Assembly (NCBI GenBank): GCA_947650285.1
Contig: CANTFL010001446.1
Span: forward strand, 416,001 to 480,000
Direction of reading: 5' to 3'
DNA: 64,000 nt
From: Hyaloperonospora brassicae
Taxonomy: Eukaryota > Oomycota > Peronosporomycetes > Peronosporales > Peronosporaceae
Positions 33,890-45,216 of the stretch are shown here, one piece after another. The stretch's first letter is position 1; every line of letters starts with the position of its first letter. The notes under the pieces are model-generated. The model was not told the DNA's origin, ran no database searches, and saw only the letters and a program-made list of their open reading frames with translations. Position numbers and translations under genes: made by a program.

Positions 33890-34584
33890 CGGTAAGATCG
33901 GTATGAACAGTGCTCGCAACTTCCTTTACGTGATCGATTTGTATCCGGCCGAGACGTCGGTGTGTGTCCGAACGTCAAAATGAGCGACATCGCACAGACG
34001 ACTGCCTCGATCATTTGATCGCGAAGTCCTGACACGTCAAATTGATGTCTCAGTCATGTAGGATGCGTGAGGAATGATGTACGTAGTGCTTTGTCGAACT
34101 TGAAATGATCGTGAGAATGCCGAAGAGTGTTGTAGAAAGTGTCGGGACTACCTGGGTCGCCGACGCCGCTTACATTAGAGGTGGAAAAACTTGCCCTCGT
34201 CACAGTCACCAGAAAAAGGTAGTCTATTGAGAATGGTTGAGTCGTGTTGGAGACAGCCGTAACAATTGTGAAATCTGGTTATTATCGTAGTGTTGCTCAG
34301 GCGGTATCGCTTACGTTGACAACCAACAGAGCGAGCGAACGTCGATTGTCGGTGCTCCCGCTCTTTGATCGCTAGTAGAGCGAACGCCGATATGGGCGGA
34401 ATCGACGTTGTTGCTCACCACAACAAGGGCAATTGCCATACCGGCAATTTCGTTGTTCACCGTAACGCAAGATCAATCGAGATCAAGCGACGGTGAGATG
34501 ATATGGAAGGGGCTCAACAACAACATCTCTCGGTGCGAATCCCTCCATAGCTGCTCTTGCGTTCGTTCCCCCTCGTAACTCGTA
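33890..34584. other. intergenic, no gene seen
   Basis: No frame of interest. This is the boundary between transposon-rich sequence and the gene-dense block. Confidence 0.5.
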
Positions 34585-35106
34585 CTACTTCTCGACGCGC
34601 TGCAATGCTGCGTCTTTGTCGTCAGATGGCGCCGCGGTGATTTTCGAGAGGGCAGCATTCAGGACCAGACCAAGTGCACCCCATTTCACGGGGCGGACCC
34701 ACGCACGCACACGACGAAAAGGACCAGCGAACGGGTACACGGTATTCAGCGCAGTGCCATACACGGCAAACACTGCAGGAGCCAATTTGGCGTCACGCGT
34801 GGCACGAGAGGTACTGTCGTCCTTCTTGGCGCTAAAGTACGACGCCCCCCACACCAGTAGCTCGGCACCCGTGACGCCAAGCACTAGTGGATACACCATG
34901 AGTGTCGGGAGCGTCATGGTCAGTCGCTTTGCCAAGAACGCGACACCTGCTGTTGTTTTCTTGTGTGAGCTGATCGTTTTTGCGAGATGAAGGCCACCTG
35001 CGATGACAGAGAATCCCGCGTATCCTTTCGAGTCGTGGCTCCAGAATCGCTGCCAACGGTGCTGCGCATGGGTTCTGTGGTCAAAGGTTTTGCTCGACGC
35101 TGTCAT
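34585..35106 (-). CDS. small membrane protein, unrecognised
   Basis: 173 residues from ATG 35,106. Upstream in-frame codons lack another ATG. It has a basic N-terminus and three or four moderately hydrophobic segments: GYAGFSVIAGGLHLA, TLPTLMVYPLVLGVTGAELL, APAVFAVYGTALNTVYPFAG and WGALGLVLNAAL. Lysine/arginine residues between them suggest an organelle inner-membrane protein, which is inference only. It is divergent from the tyrosine phosphatase gene, with a CT microsatellite between. Confidence 0.55.
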   Translation of the reverse strand: MTASSKTFDHRTHAQHRWQRFWSHDSKGYAGFSVIAGGLHLAKTISSHKKTTAGVAFLAKRLTMTLPTLMVYPLVLGVTGAELLVWGASYFSAKKDDSTSRATRDAKLAPAVFAVYGTALNTVYPFAGPFRRVRAWVRPVKWGALGLVLNAALSKITAAPSDDKDAALQRVEK

Positions 35107-35387
35107 TGCTACGAACGACGAGTGAGCACGTTCCAACTCCCTCTTTAGACTGCGTGTTGGCAGCAGTCCAGACGCTATGCGCTTTGTTCTCCAACGAATC
35201 GACACTAACAATAATGACTCGCAACCTGCTCCTTGTAGGCATTTGCACCACACGTCCTTGAAGTTGGCCAATGTTTCGCGACAATAATAGGATCGCCACC
35301 CACTATCTCATGCGCTGTACGGCTCGCGACAAGACCAAACTGCATCGCGTCTCCACTTTGTCCTGCCTCTTCTTTTCCTTTAACTCT

Positions 35388-35452
<65 letters not shown>

Positions 35453-35630
35453 GTGGCCGCACGTTATGACGCGACATGACGAAAACGAAACGTGTCGCAC
35501 GGTTCGTGTCAGCTGAGACAAGTTACAAAAGTGGAGCTCCTCGCCCTTCGTCGTCCATCACGCAACTAGACGCTCTCTTCGTCTACACCACTGGCAGCTC
35601 CCTCCCTCTTGTGGCGGTCTGTGTGTTTTA
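35107..35630. promoter_or_regulatory. shared divergent upstream region with CT microsatellite
   Basis: A (CT)n run of about 57 bp lies at 35,393-35,449 between two divergent starts. It gives artefactual RE-repeat frames on the minus strand. No core promoter element could be fixed. Confidence 0.45.
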
Positions 35631-36770
35631 ATGACGTCGCCGTCCAGTCGCTCGTTGCTGCACACCGCTACTACCTGCAGCGTCGCCTCACTGCGCAGTG
35701 CATTGACGAGAGATCAACAGCTTGGCGCTTTACCACTCGTTACAGCAGCGATCGATGCGTTTCTACGCAAGACGAGGCGTCTCCAGTGCAGCGACAGTCA
35801 TAGCAGCTCGTCAGGCTTTGAGCGCGAGTACAGGGAGCTCTGTCGCTGCATTCGCAATGCAGTCGACGACGACCTGCTGCTCACGCCTCAGACGAGAGCG
35901 ACGAAAGCCAAGAACCGGTACAAAAACATCTTGCCATTCGAGAAGACGCGCGTGAAGCTGCAGGACACAGCCGAGGACTACATTAACGCCAATTACATTG
36001 ACGGAGGCTACATCGCCTGCTGTGCACCTGTACCTGCTGCGATCTCGGACTTTTGGCACATGGTCTGGCAATGCGACGTCCATGTTGTGCTTATGCTCAC
36101 CAAGTTTGTCGAGCAAGCGAGGCTTTCGGCCGATGTGTACTGGGACACACGCGTGGACCACGCGGTGGACTTTGATGGAGTGTACGTGAAGCTCGTGGCT
36201 GAACGTAAGCTGCCGTCAAGCCAGAGCATTGCCACGAGAACGTTCAAGGTGTGGAAAGTGGACGACGCGGGACGCGAGAGCGAAAGTCGAGTGGTTCAGC
36301 ATTTTCAGCTGACGTCATGGCCGGACCATGGAGTGCTGCAGGACTACCGTGTCGTTGCTCTGCTTCTAGACAGCGTAAACAGCTACCAACGAGAGGCATC
36401 GCAAGCGCACAATGTGGACGCAAAAGTAGTGGTGCACTGCAGTGCGGGCGTCGGGCGGTCTGGCACGTTCATCGCTATTGACATTCTGCTGAAGCAACTG
36501 CATCGAGTGCTTACCGACACAAGCGACAGTGACGAGGAGAAGGCGCGGGCGATGCAGCATGCAATGGACGTTCCACGTGTCGTCCACCGTTTGCGATCGC
36601 AGCGACCTGGGATGGTACAAACTCCGGTACGTCTCTCATCAGTTGTCGTGTTTTTGTCGTGTTATCCCACGTGCAAATATTCACCGAGTGCTGTTGTTGC
36701 CACGCAGGAGCAATACCGGATGATCTACCAGTTCCTAGCTGCCGTGGTGAGCGTCGAACGGCCGTGGTGA
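35631..36770 (+). CDS. classical protein tyrosine phosphatase
   Basis: Removes phosphate from phosphotyrosine proteins in the cytosol. Motifs in order: KNRYKNILPFE (residues 94-104), DYINANYI (116-123), the WPD loop WPDHG (230-234), and the P-loop HCSAGVGRS with catalytic Cys270 and Arg276. The Q-loop region QRPGMVQTP then EQYRMIYQF lies at the end. An 81-bp intron at 36,627-36,707 (GTACGT…GCAG) sits between TP and EQY. Because it is a multiple of three with no stop, an unspliced reading stays open and wrongly inserts 27 residues. The spliced protein is 352 residues, a single catalytic domain with a short N-terminal extension and no membrane span. Confidence 0.92.
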   Translation: MTSPSSRSLLHTATTCSVASLRSALTRDQQLGALPLVTAAIDAFLRKTRRLQCSDSHSSSSGFEREYRELCRCIRNAVDDDLLLTPQTRATKAKNRYKNILPFEKTRVKLQDTAEDYINANYIDGGYIACCAPVPAAISDFWHMVWQCDVHVVLMLTKFVEQARLSADVYWDTRVDHAVDFDGVYVKLVAERKLPSSQSIATRTFKVWKVDDAGRESESRVVQHFQLTSWPDHGVLQDYRVVALLLDSVNSYQREASQAHNVDAKVVVHCSAGVGRSGTFIAIDILLKQLHRVLTDTSDSDEEKARAMQHAMDVPRVVHRLRSQRPGMVQTPVRLSSVVVFLSCYPTCKYSPSAVVATQEQYRMIYQFLAAVVSVERPW

Positions 36771-39276
36771 TGAATGTGTTCAGGATGTTATCACGCCAGC
36801 CACAATCTTGCCAGTGCTACTGAAACCAGTGCAGACGGTTGTGCATCACTTGCAGCTATGTCACACAATTTCTGTGGTTCAATACACGACGTACCAAGGC
36901 AAAAGGCTGGCTGGTCTGTCCACCACCTACCGCGTATCGGCGTTTCAGCTTGTTCCTGTGGACTGGAAACGCTGGCGATGCTCTTCTTCGATGTGTGCGC
37001 TAACATCGGAGGAAATTTGGCGCCTCATCTTATTGCTCTCTTGCGTCTCTTAAGCCACAAGAGAGCATAGGACAGCATTCGCAACGTCTTCTCAGTGTGA
37101 TGATTGTCAAATGCAAATGGAGTGCTTCGTGTGTCATACGTACGTCTTACACCTGTTGTGTGTGAAGCGAGTGAACGTCAACTGCAGCTATACCTGTTTC
37201 GAGACTATCTCAAGAGCTTTTCGCATTATTCCGTTTCGTTCAGCAAGTGATACTTGACGGAAGAGCTTTATGTGTTTGTAAACGGTCCACCTCTAGAAAG
37301 ATAACTGCAGTATGCGTCGTGTATTAGTTGCCTTTCAATTTTGCTTGAATGATAAAGCACTTTACATCGAATTATGATGCCGAAGTAATACAGCAAGAAG
37401 GTATCTGGACTGTGTCTAATTTATGGATTCTAGGGACAGTAAAAAACATACATCGGTATGTCGATAAGATAGGAGGTCATGTCACAATATGGAACGTGGA
37501 AATGTTATGAAACATGTAAACGATGCGGTCGAAGCTACGCATGCCTAGGATCTTACAGTTCAATGCTTGCCTATCTCTTATGTCGGTCCACTCGCCCATC
37601 TTGGCGCAGGAGTAAAAATCGATGAATGGCTCGCTTCAGCACAACTGACCAACTTGATCAAATGATCACGTGGATCGAGGGCTCATTAGCTGATCTACTC
37701 GAAGGAGTTTATGCTGTCGTTCGACGTCTCTTCACGAGACGATTAATGCGAAAGAATGAGAGGAGAGAGGAAGCATAGCGTTTACGTGTCACCCTTGCAT
37801 AAGTTGTAGCCATGGGCACACGAAATTAGCATGTGAAAACGCTACCACGAAGGGAGTAAAACGAGATCGAGGATTTCACCGCCAAGCTGGTGCATATCGT
37901 GCGCACAAGTGCAGCGGAATCGTCAATAAAGGGACCAGCGCTACACGACCCACTCGGGAATCAATCTGACGCGACACTGCAGCAATTGTACCCTGACTTA
38001 ACAATTTCAGTAGAAACGAATTTGGCACTGCCGCTGCGCTTTCGACAAGCATTACCATTTACCGCAACTATGGCAATCGGCCAGACGATGTAGGCATCAT
38101 AGAAGGCCAGCAACGCAATTGAGCATGGCCAGAACCAGCCGCCGACGCTGCGTCACTGAAAAAATTATAATTGCGATATAGTCCACGACATACTTCCGCA
38201 GCTCGATGTCGACTCGCAGTCGGAGAGACAATCAGACTACTTGCCGCGCATGCTTGAAGTGCATCTTTCTCGTTTCGAATAATGTAAAATATCGATCTCC
38301 ATCTTCAAAAGCTAATCCTCAGTCAATACTGTGGCTGATTTACCATTTTTGATTCTCACCGTTATATCGTACTTCTAGGCCTGTTGTACTTACGGAACAA
38401 ATGCTCTACGGTTGTTGTGTCTTTACGGGAACTTACACTGACGCATTTCTCGTCAGTATGCCACTCGTATCGTTCCATGTACCAGTCATTTGTTGAGTGG
38501 CACCAGCAGTCGAGCGACTTCGAACAATGACAGAGTTCGAACGTTGCATTCAACATCTTACCTCGTGTACAATCATACCTGTGAAGAGTAGCGGTGAACA
38601 ATTAGTGGATACTACGGCTTGATCCTTGACTTGCCCATTTCTACGTATCGGATCGACTCGGCAGTATGTTTGACCTTGCGCGATCAGACATCGTCGCAAG
38701 ACCGTCGTCACTCGAGGCCAAACTCTTTACACGCGTTTGTGCAAGTCTGTTTGAAGTTCGTATCGCAATGTGATACTGCCACCTTCGCAAAGTATCACCT
38801 TGCTAGATGCTAGACGCTAGCTAAAAAACAAAGCTTCGAAGCATTTGTTGCCGCGATTGGACAAGGGGGGGGGTCGTTGCCAGTACCGTGCCGTACGACC
38901 TCGCAAGTCCTCCCTCTTGCTCTGCCTGGAATTGACTTTCACTGTCCTCGCGAGCGTTTCGTCCCTATCCAGCAGCTTTTCGATAACTTGCTAGAACGGG
39001 GTACGCGTCAAGTGGATAGACGCATTGTCAACCGATGTAGTGAGCCGTAGATCGACGCTGTCACTCTAGCTATACACGCGCAAGTGTGCGCTACATCTTT
39101 GCGATCGATTACTGCCGTGCTTGTCCAAAAAGCTCGTGTCAGGGATCGACAGTCGACCGTGACATGGAAACGTGCTGCTTCCGTTGTTTTGTCACTGCGG
39201 CAATTGAGATGGACTGCAAGTACCCACTCACTTGTCTCGAGCGTCTCTAGTCTGCAAGAACGCGGGGGCAAGTTCG
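36771..39276. other. 2.5-kb gap without a supported gene
   Basis: All frames are under about 100 codons, overlap on both strands and show no domain. A G9 run occurs at 38,867-38,875. This may be decayed host or repeat sequence; I see no LTR or inverted termini. Confidence 0.5.
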
Positions 39277-39782
39277 TCACACATCAACGCACGTCGGTTT
39301 CTGGGATTTGGTCGGATAGAGATATCTACTCTCTTTCTCGATCTTTCCTACAGTAGAAGTGCCAGTCAGAGCCGAGTCCGTTTCCTTCAGTATTTTGGGT
39401 CGACGGAACGCGCCCAATTCTGTCATATCGCACATCACCGACAACTTGTCAGCACCCTCCTTCTTCAACACGCAGAAAAAGCGCTTTTTTGTTCGCTGCC
39501 TCACCTTGTAGTCCGGATCGTACTTAAAGTCGCCCTCGTTCAAAAAGAGCAAGTCTATCAGGAGCAACAGGAGCAGGAAAATTACCAAAGTAGCCTGGAG
39601 GAACACGCCACACGATCAACATTGACCCTCTCTTTGATCCAGCATGGAAGAAAACACTCTTCGTTGGCGAATAAAACACGAACCCAGAGCATCCAGGCCG
39701 CCTCAGAGGCTGCAAACGCGACAAAGATAAAGAACACAATGACAAGAAGCTGCAGTTTCTGTCGCAGCGCGGAGAACCACAT
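39277..39782 (-). pseudogene. membrane protein gene, possibly frameshifted
   Basis: The minus frame from ATG 39,782 encodes a hydrophobic N-terminal span (LVIVFFIFVAFAASEAAWML) and is open to 39,582. A second frame, 39,606-39,277, begins with another strong span (ATLVIFLLLLLLIDLLFL) and a basic tail rich in KKEGADKLSVMC-like sequence. The two overlap by about 24 bp in different frames. Either a small intron I could not place or a one-base frameshift separates them. Family not recognised. Confidence 0.4.
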
Positions 39783-39992
39783 GACGGCGTCGCAGTAGAA
39801 AGTGGTAAGATCCAGAGAAGAATCCGCGCCGGCAGTCGACTCGCTTCGTGGATGGTTGAAACCCTACAACGGGTTTTCACTGGCTCAACAAACCGCGGGC
39901 TAAAAAGCAATTGATTCGAGCGCTGCCTTTTCAGTGGTCAAAATTCCGATCTTTTCGCTCTGCCAGAGGTTGTCGACAGATTGACGACGACA

Positions 39993-40709
39993 ATGCCGCC
40001 GCCCGGACCGCCGTCTCCGGCGCCGTCTCTCCCGGCCAAACCGCTCGAGTCGGTGCGTATGAAGCGCATGCAGCTGATCCTGCAGAAAGCGCTCGACGTG
40101 TCGGTACACGCTGCATCGCTCGTGGATCTACGTGCGTGTCTAGAGAGCGAATGCCGCGGCGACGAGGACCTTCTTGCCGCGTTTTTCCCGCCTCCCAGCC
40201 CCGAGAGCTTGGACGAGGCCAATACCGAAGAAGTGGCCGCACAGGCAGTCATGAGTTTGCGGCAGAAGGTGGAGACGGTGTTCCAGTGGCTGTGTGAGAC
40301 ACACGACGTGGAGACGGAGCTGCTGGAGCTGGAAGAGCTTCTTCGCGAGGCGCAAGAGCGACAGCTGCGGCACGTCGCAGCTGAGGAGAAGAAGAACGAG
40401 CGTCGAAGCGAGAAAGAGAGCGGAGAGAACGAGCACATGGAAGTCGAGCAGGACAGAGGGGAAGTACTACAGGCGACGAAAGCGACGCCTGCAGCGTGGA
40501 TTCGTGCGGAACGGCTGCATGCCAAGCTGGAAGAGAAGAAGGAGCTCGAGCGACTGGTCGGCGCGCTGGAGACGAAGAATCAGGAACTCGATCGGGTCGT
40601 GGAAGAGAGACGACGCGTGGCAACTGCCGATGTGCAGCGCATGCAACGCGCAGCGACGCAGTTGGAACAGGTGCGCCATCTTGCGACAGAGTTTGCCACC
40701 ACGTTATGA
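39993..40709 (+). CDS. Nnf1/PMF1-like kinetochore protein
   Basis: 238 residues from ATG 39,993 (an upstream TTG in frame is not used). A proline-rich N-terminus is followed by a helical domain. That domain contains MKRMQLILQKALDVSVHAAS, an acidic stretch ending FFPPPSPESL, then a helix with FQWLCETHDVETELLELEEL. This layout and spacing are those of Nnf1/PMF1, a subunit of the MIS12 (Mtw1) complex linking centromeric chromatin to outer kinetochore. The C-terminal 100 residues are long charged coiled coil. The assignment rests on pattern only; any other coiled-coil protein is possible. Confidence 0.45.
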   Translation: MPPPGPPSPAPSLPAKPLESVRMKRMQLILQKALDVSVHAASLVDLRACLESECRGDEDLLAAFFPPPSPESLDEANTEEVAAQAVMSLRQKVETVFQWLCETHDVETELLELEELLREAQERQLRHVAAEEKKNERRSEKESGENEHMEVEQDRGEVLQATKATPAAWIRAERLHAKLEEKKELERLVGALETKNQELDRVVEERRRVATADVQRMQRAATQLEQVRHLATEFATTL

Positions 40710-41122
40710 GATGTCGAACAACTCGCTTGTTCTTGTGGGTGTCGGGATAACTAGTTGTTTGTGCTGCTTTCTCTGCATCAAACTGTTCCTTTGTGCCACG
40801 CGCACGTTCGTTTCCCGAGTGGGTCATATGGTGAAAGCTTCGTGAAGTGTTTCTTGATGTGGCGATGCTGTGTGTCAATAGGCGACAGTGGCGCGATTGA
40901 TCGCCCGATGCCATGTCAGTTTCTACAGCGTGGCCACAAGCATGCGTGCTTGTTCTACACTGCTCGTGCACACACAGCCCAGTGTCCGTCGATGGCGCTT
41001 CTCGTCGTTTGCTCGCTGCACGTTCGACACCAGTCCTCGCCCTGGACGTTGCTATCGTGTCTTCTCTGCAACAATGCTGCAATTGTCTTCGACAAGCAAG
41101 GTTGTTGCAGTCGTTCACCGCA
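40710..41122. other. convergent intergenic region
   Basis: Between convergent stops; no gene or clear terminator seen. Confidence 0.5.
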
Positions 41123-41923
41123 CTAGACGAGTACATGGAAGAGCACCGAGTTGCCCATTGCATACAGTGCGAGTTGAGCCGCAAACTTGGCAGCCAAGCC
41201 CAGCACAACGACTGCAACTACGTGCAGCGACGTCGCCTGAGCTGGATCTTGTTCTCCCAGCAGCAACTGCAGTGCCAGTACGTTCGAGACGACGACAAGA
41301 GCGCCAATCACGTGGACGAAGCTCCAGTGGACTTCCCAGATCACCGTCATGAGTGCAAACAGCTTCCCGAAGCTCGCAATGCACAGCGCACTGCTACACT
41401 TTGTCCACGGCGCGTCTTGATCGTCCGCGAGCAACTTGGCGCGCCAGCGCCGGCGAAACGGGTCGAGCCAAATGGCAGCAAACACACTGGCAAAGTACAC
41501 GACGTTCTCGACAAGCGCGAGGCAGACCAAGTGCAGGGAGAACTGCCCAATCAGTCGGCCCGACGTGGCAACTGCGCCCTTCGCGTCGGGCAGTTTGTAC
41601 ATGGACGAGGCCCGGAACGTCACGCCAGCGTCCTGGTCCACGAGGTAGGCCTTGACGTTCATGTCGAGCATCACGAGGATCCAGAAGAGCTTGAGCGTCG
41701 TACGGCACGACACGGGCGTCGGCAGGTTGCACAGGACGTGGCGGTACACTTGGGGCTTGAGCAGCAGCACGTCGAGGAAGAGCACAATGGTCTCGTACTC
41801 GACGTACTTGTCGGCGACGCTGTTGCATGCGCGGCAGATCGCGAGCCGCAAATTGCCTTTGCCGTAGTCACGCACGAGCGCGGGCACGGGCGCGCCGCAC
41901 TCGACACACGTGCAGCGCGGCAT
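41123..41923 (-). CDS. ARV1: ARV1 lipid-homeostasis protein
   Basis: 266 residues from ATG 41,923. The N-terminus is the ARV1 homology domain: a zinc-ribbon-like C6-x2-C9 and C30-x2-C33 pair, followed by NSVADKYVEYETIVLFLDVLLLKPQVYRH, the family signature (residues 34-62). Four or five hydrophobic segments follow (around residues 75-95, 130-155, 195-220, 222-235 and 240-260). ARV1 proteins sit in the ER membrane and affect sterol distribution and GPI-anchor assembly. Single exon; convergent with the Nnf1-like gene. Confidence 0.92.
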   Translation of the reverse strand: MPRCTCVECGAPVPALVRDYGKGNLRLAICRACNSVADKYVEYETIVLFLDVLLLKPQVYRHVLCNLPTPVSCRTTLKLFWILVMLDMNVKAYLVDQDAGVTFRASSMYKLPDAKGAVATSGRLIGQFSLHLVCLALVENVVYFASVFAAIWLDPFRRRWRAKLLADDQDAPWTKCSSALCIASFGKLFALMTVIWEVHWSFVHVIGALVVVSNVLALQLLLGEQDPAQATSLHVVAVVVLGLAAKFAAQLALYAMGNSVLFHVLV

Positions 41924-42139
41924 TGTTGACACGACCCGAGCGGCTTTTTGACACGCGAGGTCGGCTGCTGGTGGTGTGGACTTGCGAGTGGTGTTTTTGA
42001 CTCGCGAGTGGTGTTTTTGACATGGGTCAAAAAGAGGTACGATTGAAGTGCGGGTTACGGTGGACTCGCTATCCTGCTTTGTTGCACGTTAGCGGTCTGT
42101 AGCCATTACTGGTGTCAGCGTCCGCGTGGGTCGACATAA

Positions 42140-42790
42140 ATGACTGCAAACGTCTACCGGCGAGTCGCAAACGCGAGTGACAAAGAGGCGGTCGGCGCCG
42201 CTACGGTTGACGCATCGTCAGTGAAGAATGACGTCGCTCGAGCGGCCTATGTGGTGGGTTCATTGTCGATGGTGTCGTCTTGCTCTTTTTGGGACAGGGA
42301 CGTGCTGTAGCTTTAAGCGCTTTCAGCTTTATCTCATCACGTATCCAAATGCTGATGTTGTGTGCATACTTCGCGACAGGATCGGCACTCTCGCCGCAAG
42401 GTGTTTCCGATCCGCACGGGACTCGCAGCGGCAAGTCTCTTGATTCTCGGGTGTATGTTGATCGGCACGAGCACATTCATTGGCCTCGACGAAGAGAATC
42501 GCGGGTTGTCGCTCTTTTTCCTCGGGCTCATTGGTAAGACGGACGACACGAGTGCCTAACTGCCACCTCGCATGGCGCATATGTCGACATCGCCCCTCGT
42601 GCTTTGTGTTGCGACGTTGACTAACGTGGTATGTTGCATGTGCGCACGTGTGCTTGGTGTTTGTATGACGGGGTACGACGCTCGTTACGCAGCATTTATC
42701 CCGGGTAGCTACGCAAGCTACCAGCTCTATGGTGCGTGGAAAGGCTGGAAAGGGTACGATTACAGCCAGCTGCCGTCCTATGACGATTAA
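42140..42790 (+). CDS. TMEM230/TMEM134-family membrane protein
   Basis: Three exons: 42,140-42,301, 42,380-42,533 and about 42,693-42,790, joined in frame to 137 residues. The second exon encodes the first membrane span (TGLAAASLLILGCMLIG). The second span is split over intron 2 (GLSLFFLGLI then AFIPGSY). The C-terminus GAWKGWKGYDYSQLPSYDD is the hallmark of the TMEM230 family, two-span proteins of secretory and endosomal vesicles. Intron 2 (about 160 bp, GTAAGA…GCAG) interrupts the second span. The start is the first ATG in exon 1. Confidence 0.82.
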
Positions 42791-43107
42791 GCGAAACGAC
42801 TTGACCTCGTCTTCCCCTGTCTTTTGTAACCCTCTCTTCCTTCTCCTCTCGGGTGCAGAATCGATCAGGAAAAAGGGTATCTTTCAACTTCAGCGTGGCA
42901 CACACAAACACCCCCCCCCCCGAAACCGCCTGTTTTCTCGCACCCGAATCCTTCCAGTCGCACCACTCCCCTCTCAAATCCGTTCGCCCCACCCCACCCC
43001 ACCCGACAGCAATTACCATAACACAAGAACACGACCACTAGCAATACCGACCACAACCACAACCACAACGACGACAGCAGTACGTCCGTAGCGACTGCCA
43101 CTCGCCC

Positions 43108-44370
43108 ATGTGGTTCATTGGATGGCCCCTGGGGCTCCTCCTCTCGGCGATCTCGAGCATCTTTGGCATCACGGGAAAGCTGCTGCTCAAGCTCGCGCAC
43201 AACGAACGCGATCGCGAAGAAGAAGAGCTCCTGCACAAACTCGAGCAGCCGCTCCATTACCACAACGAAGAAGCAAAAGCAAACGACGAAACAGCACAAG
43301 ACCATTTGCCGCAGTTTGCGAACGCCCGTCCCGTTGTTGCCACAACAAATCGAGGCTGTGTGTACTTTTACTGCGGTCTCCTGTCCATGATCGTGCTAAA
43401 TCCTGCGCTCGGCGCGCTCGCGTACTGCTTTGCGACGCAGTCGCTGCTGGCGCCCATGGCCGGTCTCACTATTGGCTGGAACACGCTCCTGGGACCGATC
43501 CTGCTGCCGCACGAGCGACTCACGACGAACGACTTTGTCGGGGCCGTGCTGATCTTCACGGGCTGTGTCCTCGTGAGTGTCTCGGGCACGCACGCGAGCC
43601 CACCGCTGCCCGTGGAGCAACTGGCAGCGCGCTTCGCGGCACCGCCGTTTATCCTGTATGCACTCGTGTTGCTCGCCGTGCTGAGCTTCTTGATCCATTA
43701 TGCAAAGCACGCGCTGCATTTCACCACAACGACGCGGCGCGCAGGCGTCAAAAGTTCCCCCGTGTCGAGCCCGGAGCAACTGCCCCTGATGGCCCGCGTG
43801 TCGCTGAGTGTCTTTGCCGGTGTCATGAGTGGACAATTGTTCTTCCTGGCTGCGGTGATGCGCATTGTGCACGACGATGGCGCGAGGAGTCGCATCTGGT
43901 GCTTCCCCGCGACGTATATCTGCATCTCTGGGGCAGTCGGAACAGCTCTGTTTGGATTGTACCTCTTGAACGAAGCCCTTGCCGTGGAAGACGCAGTTGT
44001 GGTCATTTATTTGTACGAGGCGAGCTACATCATGGCGGGCGCAATCTCCGGGCTGTGTTTCTTTCGCGATATGGAGCACCTGCCGGCATGGCACTATGTG
44101 CTCTATTCCCTCAGTCTCGTGCTGATCCTCTTGGGCATCTACATTGTTGCCAAACGGTCGTTGCCACATGCGCCGGAGGACGAAGAGTTCTTGCTACCGC
44201 TCTTGGCGCCTCCGTCAGCGGAAGACGCGTCCATTGAGCGGATCTTCCAACAAGCTTCTTACTACGCCCGTCGGGCATCGTATTCTGGTCCGGGGATGCT
44301 GCGCGCCATCCGAAGTACCCGTCATGATATGGGGGCACCTGAGCGCCGCAGGTCCATGTCGACCAAGTAA
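43108..44370 (+). CDS. NIPA-type magnesium transporter
   Basis: 420 residues in one exon. The N-terminus WFIGWPLGLLLSAISSIFGITGKLLLKLAH is the first span. An inserted charged loop follows (about residues 30-75), then eight more hydrophobic segments. Family-typical stretches include NPALGALAYCFATQSLLAPMAG, LTTNDFVGAVLIFTGCVLVS, MSGQLFFLAAVMRI, and FRDMEHLPAWHYVLYSLSLVLILLGIYI. NIPA (DUF803) proteins carry Mg2+ in endosomal or plasma membranes. The cytosolic C-tail is Arg/Ser-rich. Poly-C and CA-rich sequence lies in the 5' flank (42,906-43,080). Confidence 0.88.
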   Translation: MWFIGWPLGLLLSAISSIFGITGKLLLKLAHNERDREEEELLHKLEQPLHYHNEEAKANDETAQDHLPQFANARPVVATTNRGCVYFYCGLLSMIVLNPALGALAYCFATQSLLAPMAGLTIGWNTLLGPILLPHERLTTNDFVGAVLIFTGCVLVSVSGTHASPPLPVEQLAARFAAPPFILYALVLLAVLSFLIHYAKHALHFTTTTRRAGVKSSPVSSPEQLPLMARVSLSVFAGVMSGQLFFLAAVMRIVHDDGARSRIWCFPATYICISGAVGTALFGLYLLNEALAVEDAVVVIYLYEASYIMAGAISGLCFFRDMEHLPAWHYVLYSLSLVLILLGIYIVAKRSLPHAPEDEEFLLPLLAPPSAEDASIERIFQQASYYARRASYSGPGMLRAIRSTRHDMGAPERRRSMSTK

Positions 44371-45216
44371 GTCTGGCAGTTCAGCGACGTCGTTACGCAA
44401 GACTGCGACAGTGCAAACGACCAAGACCGAAGCCAGAGGACGCGGTAGCAATCGCAGCCGAAGATGCTGAGCAGAGGTGGGGGTCAAGAATCAAAGAGGG
44501 GGGACGACAAGAGTTTTGTAAACGCGAAATAATATCGTAACAGCAAACCACTTGCTCTATACACTGCAAACGTCGGCCAACAAACGCACTGGAGCCTGTG
44601 CGTTAGAGGCGTCAGTGCATGAGTTTGTTGGTCCACAGCATCAGAGCTCTTGCTACTATCCTGACCACCCCACACGAATACTGTAGTCGAATCTTTTGTG
44701 CAGCTTTTTCTTGACCCCAAGTAGACAATTGCGTACTGGCTGCAAAATAAACAAGTTGGCTTACATCCCAGCACACTCGACGCTGGAGTTTTGCTGGTTC
44801 CTTCGTGGATGAACACCGACTGTTTCTTGTGCGCCCAAAACATGTTGACACGATCACGTCTGGTCGATCAATATCGTAACTGCTGTGAGATAGTTGACCA
44901 GCAATGCGGTCGGTCACTGGTGCAACATCTCAATGCACGTATATGTGAATGCGTGCACAATTGCTCGCTCGGGATTGAGCCAGAAGCATACACAGGATCT
45001 GAACTCGAGCTTACGGCCATAGCACGAAAACGTCATCAACTTGGCTGTCTGAGTCATGTAGCCAAGTGCACGTTGCTGCATGCTGCGTGTCCAGCAGAAG
45101 TGACCACAAGGTATTGCCTACGATGCGCTCTACAGCAAACACGTCCCATGGAGCGGATTGAATTTACAGCGGTAGGCCAGGAAATAACTGCGAGTCTCAA
45201 ATGCATCTGATGGTGC
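44371..45216. other. intergenic with a doubtful 139-codon plus frame
   Basis: The plus frame 44,791-45,210 is cysteine-rich but has no recognisable domain, and a minus frame of similar length overlaps it. Not called as a gene. Confidence 0.4.

Noticed and set aside
35205..35521. Minus frames with long RERERE repeats
   Set aside because: Produced by the CT microsatellite, not a gene.
38867..38875. G9 run as a quadruplex or origin signal
   Set aside because: A single homopolymer without further G tracts nearby gives no support.
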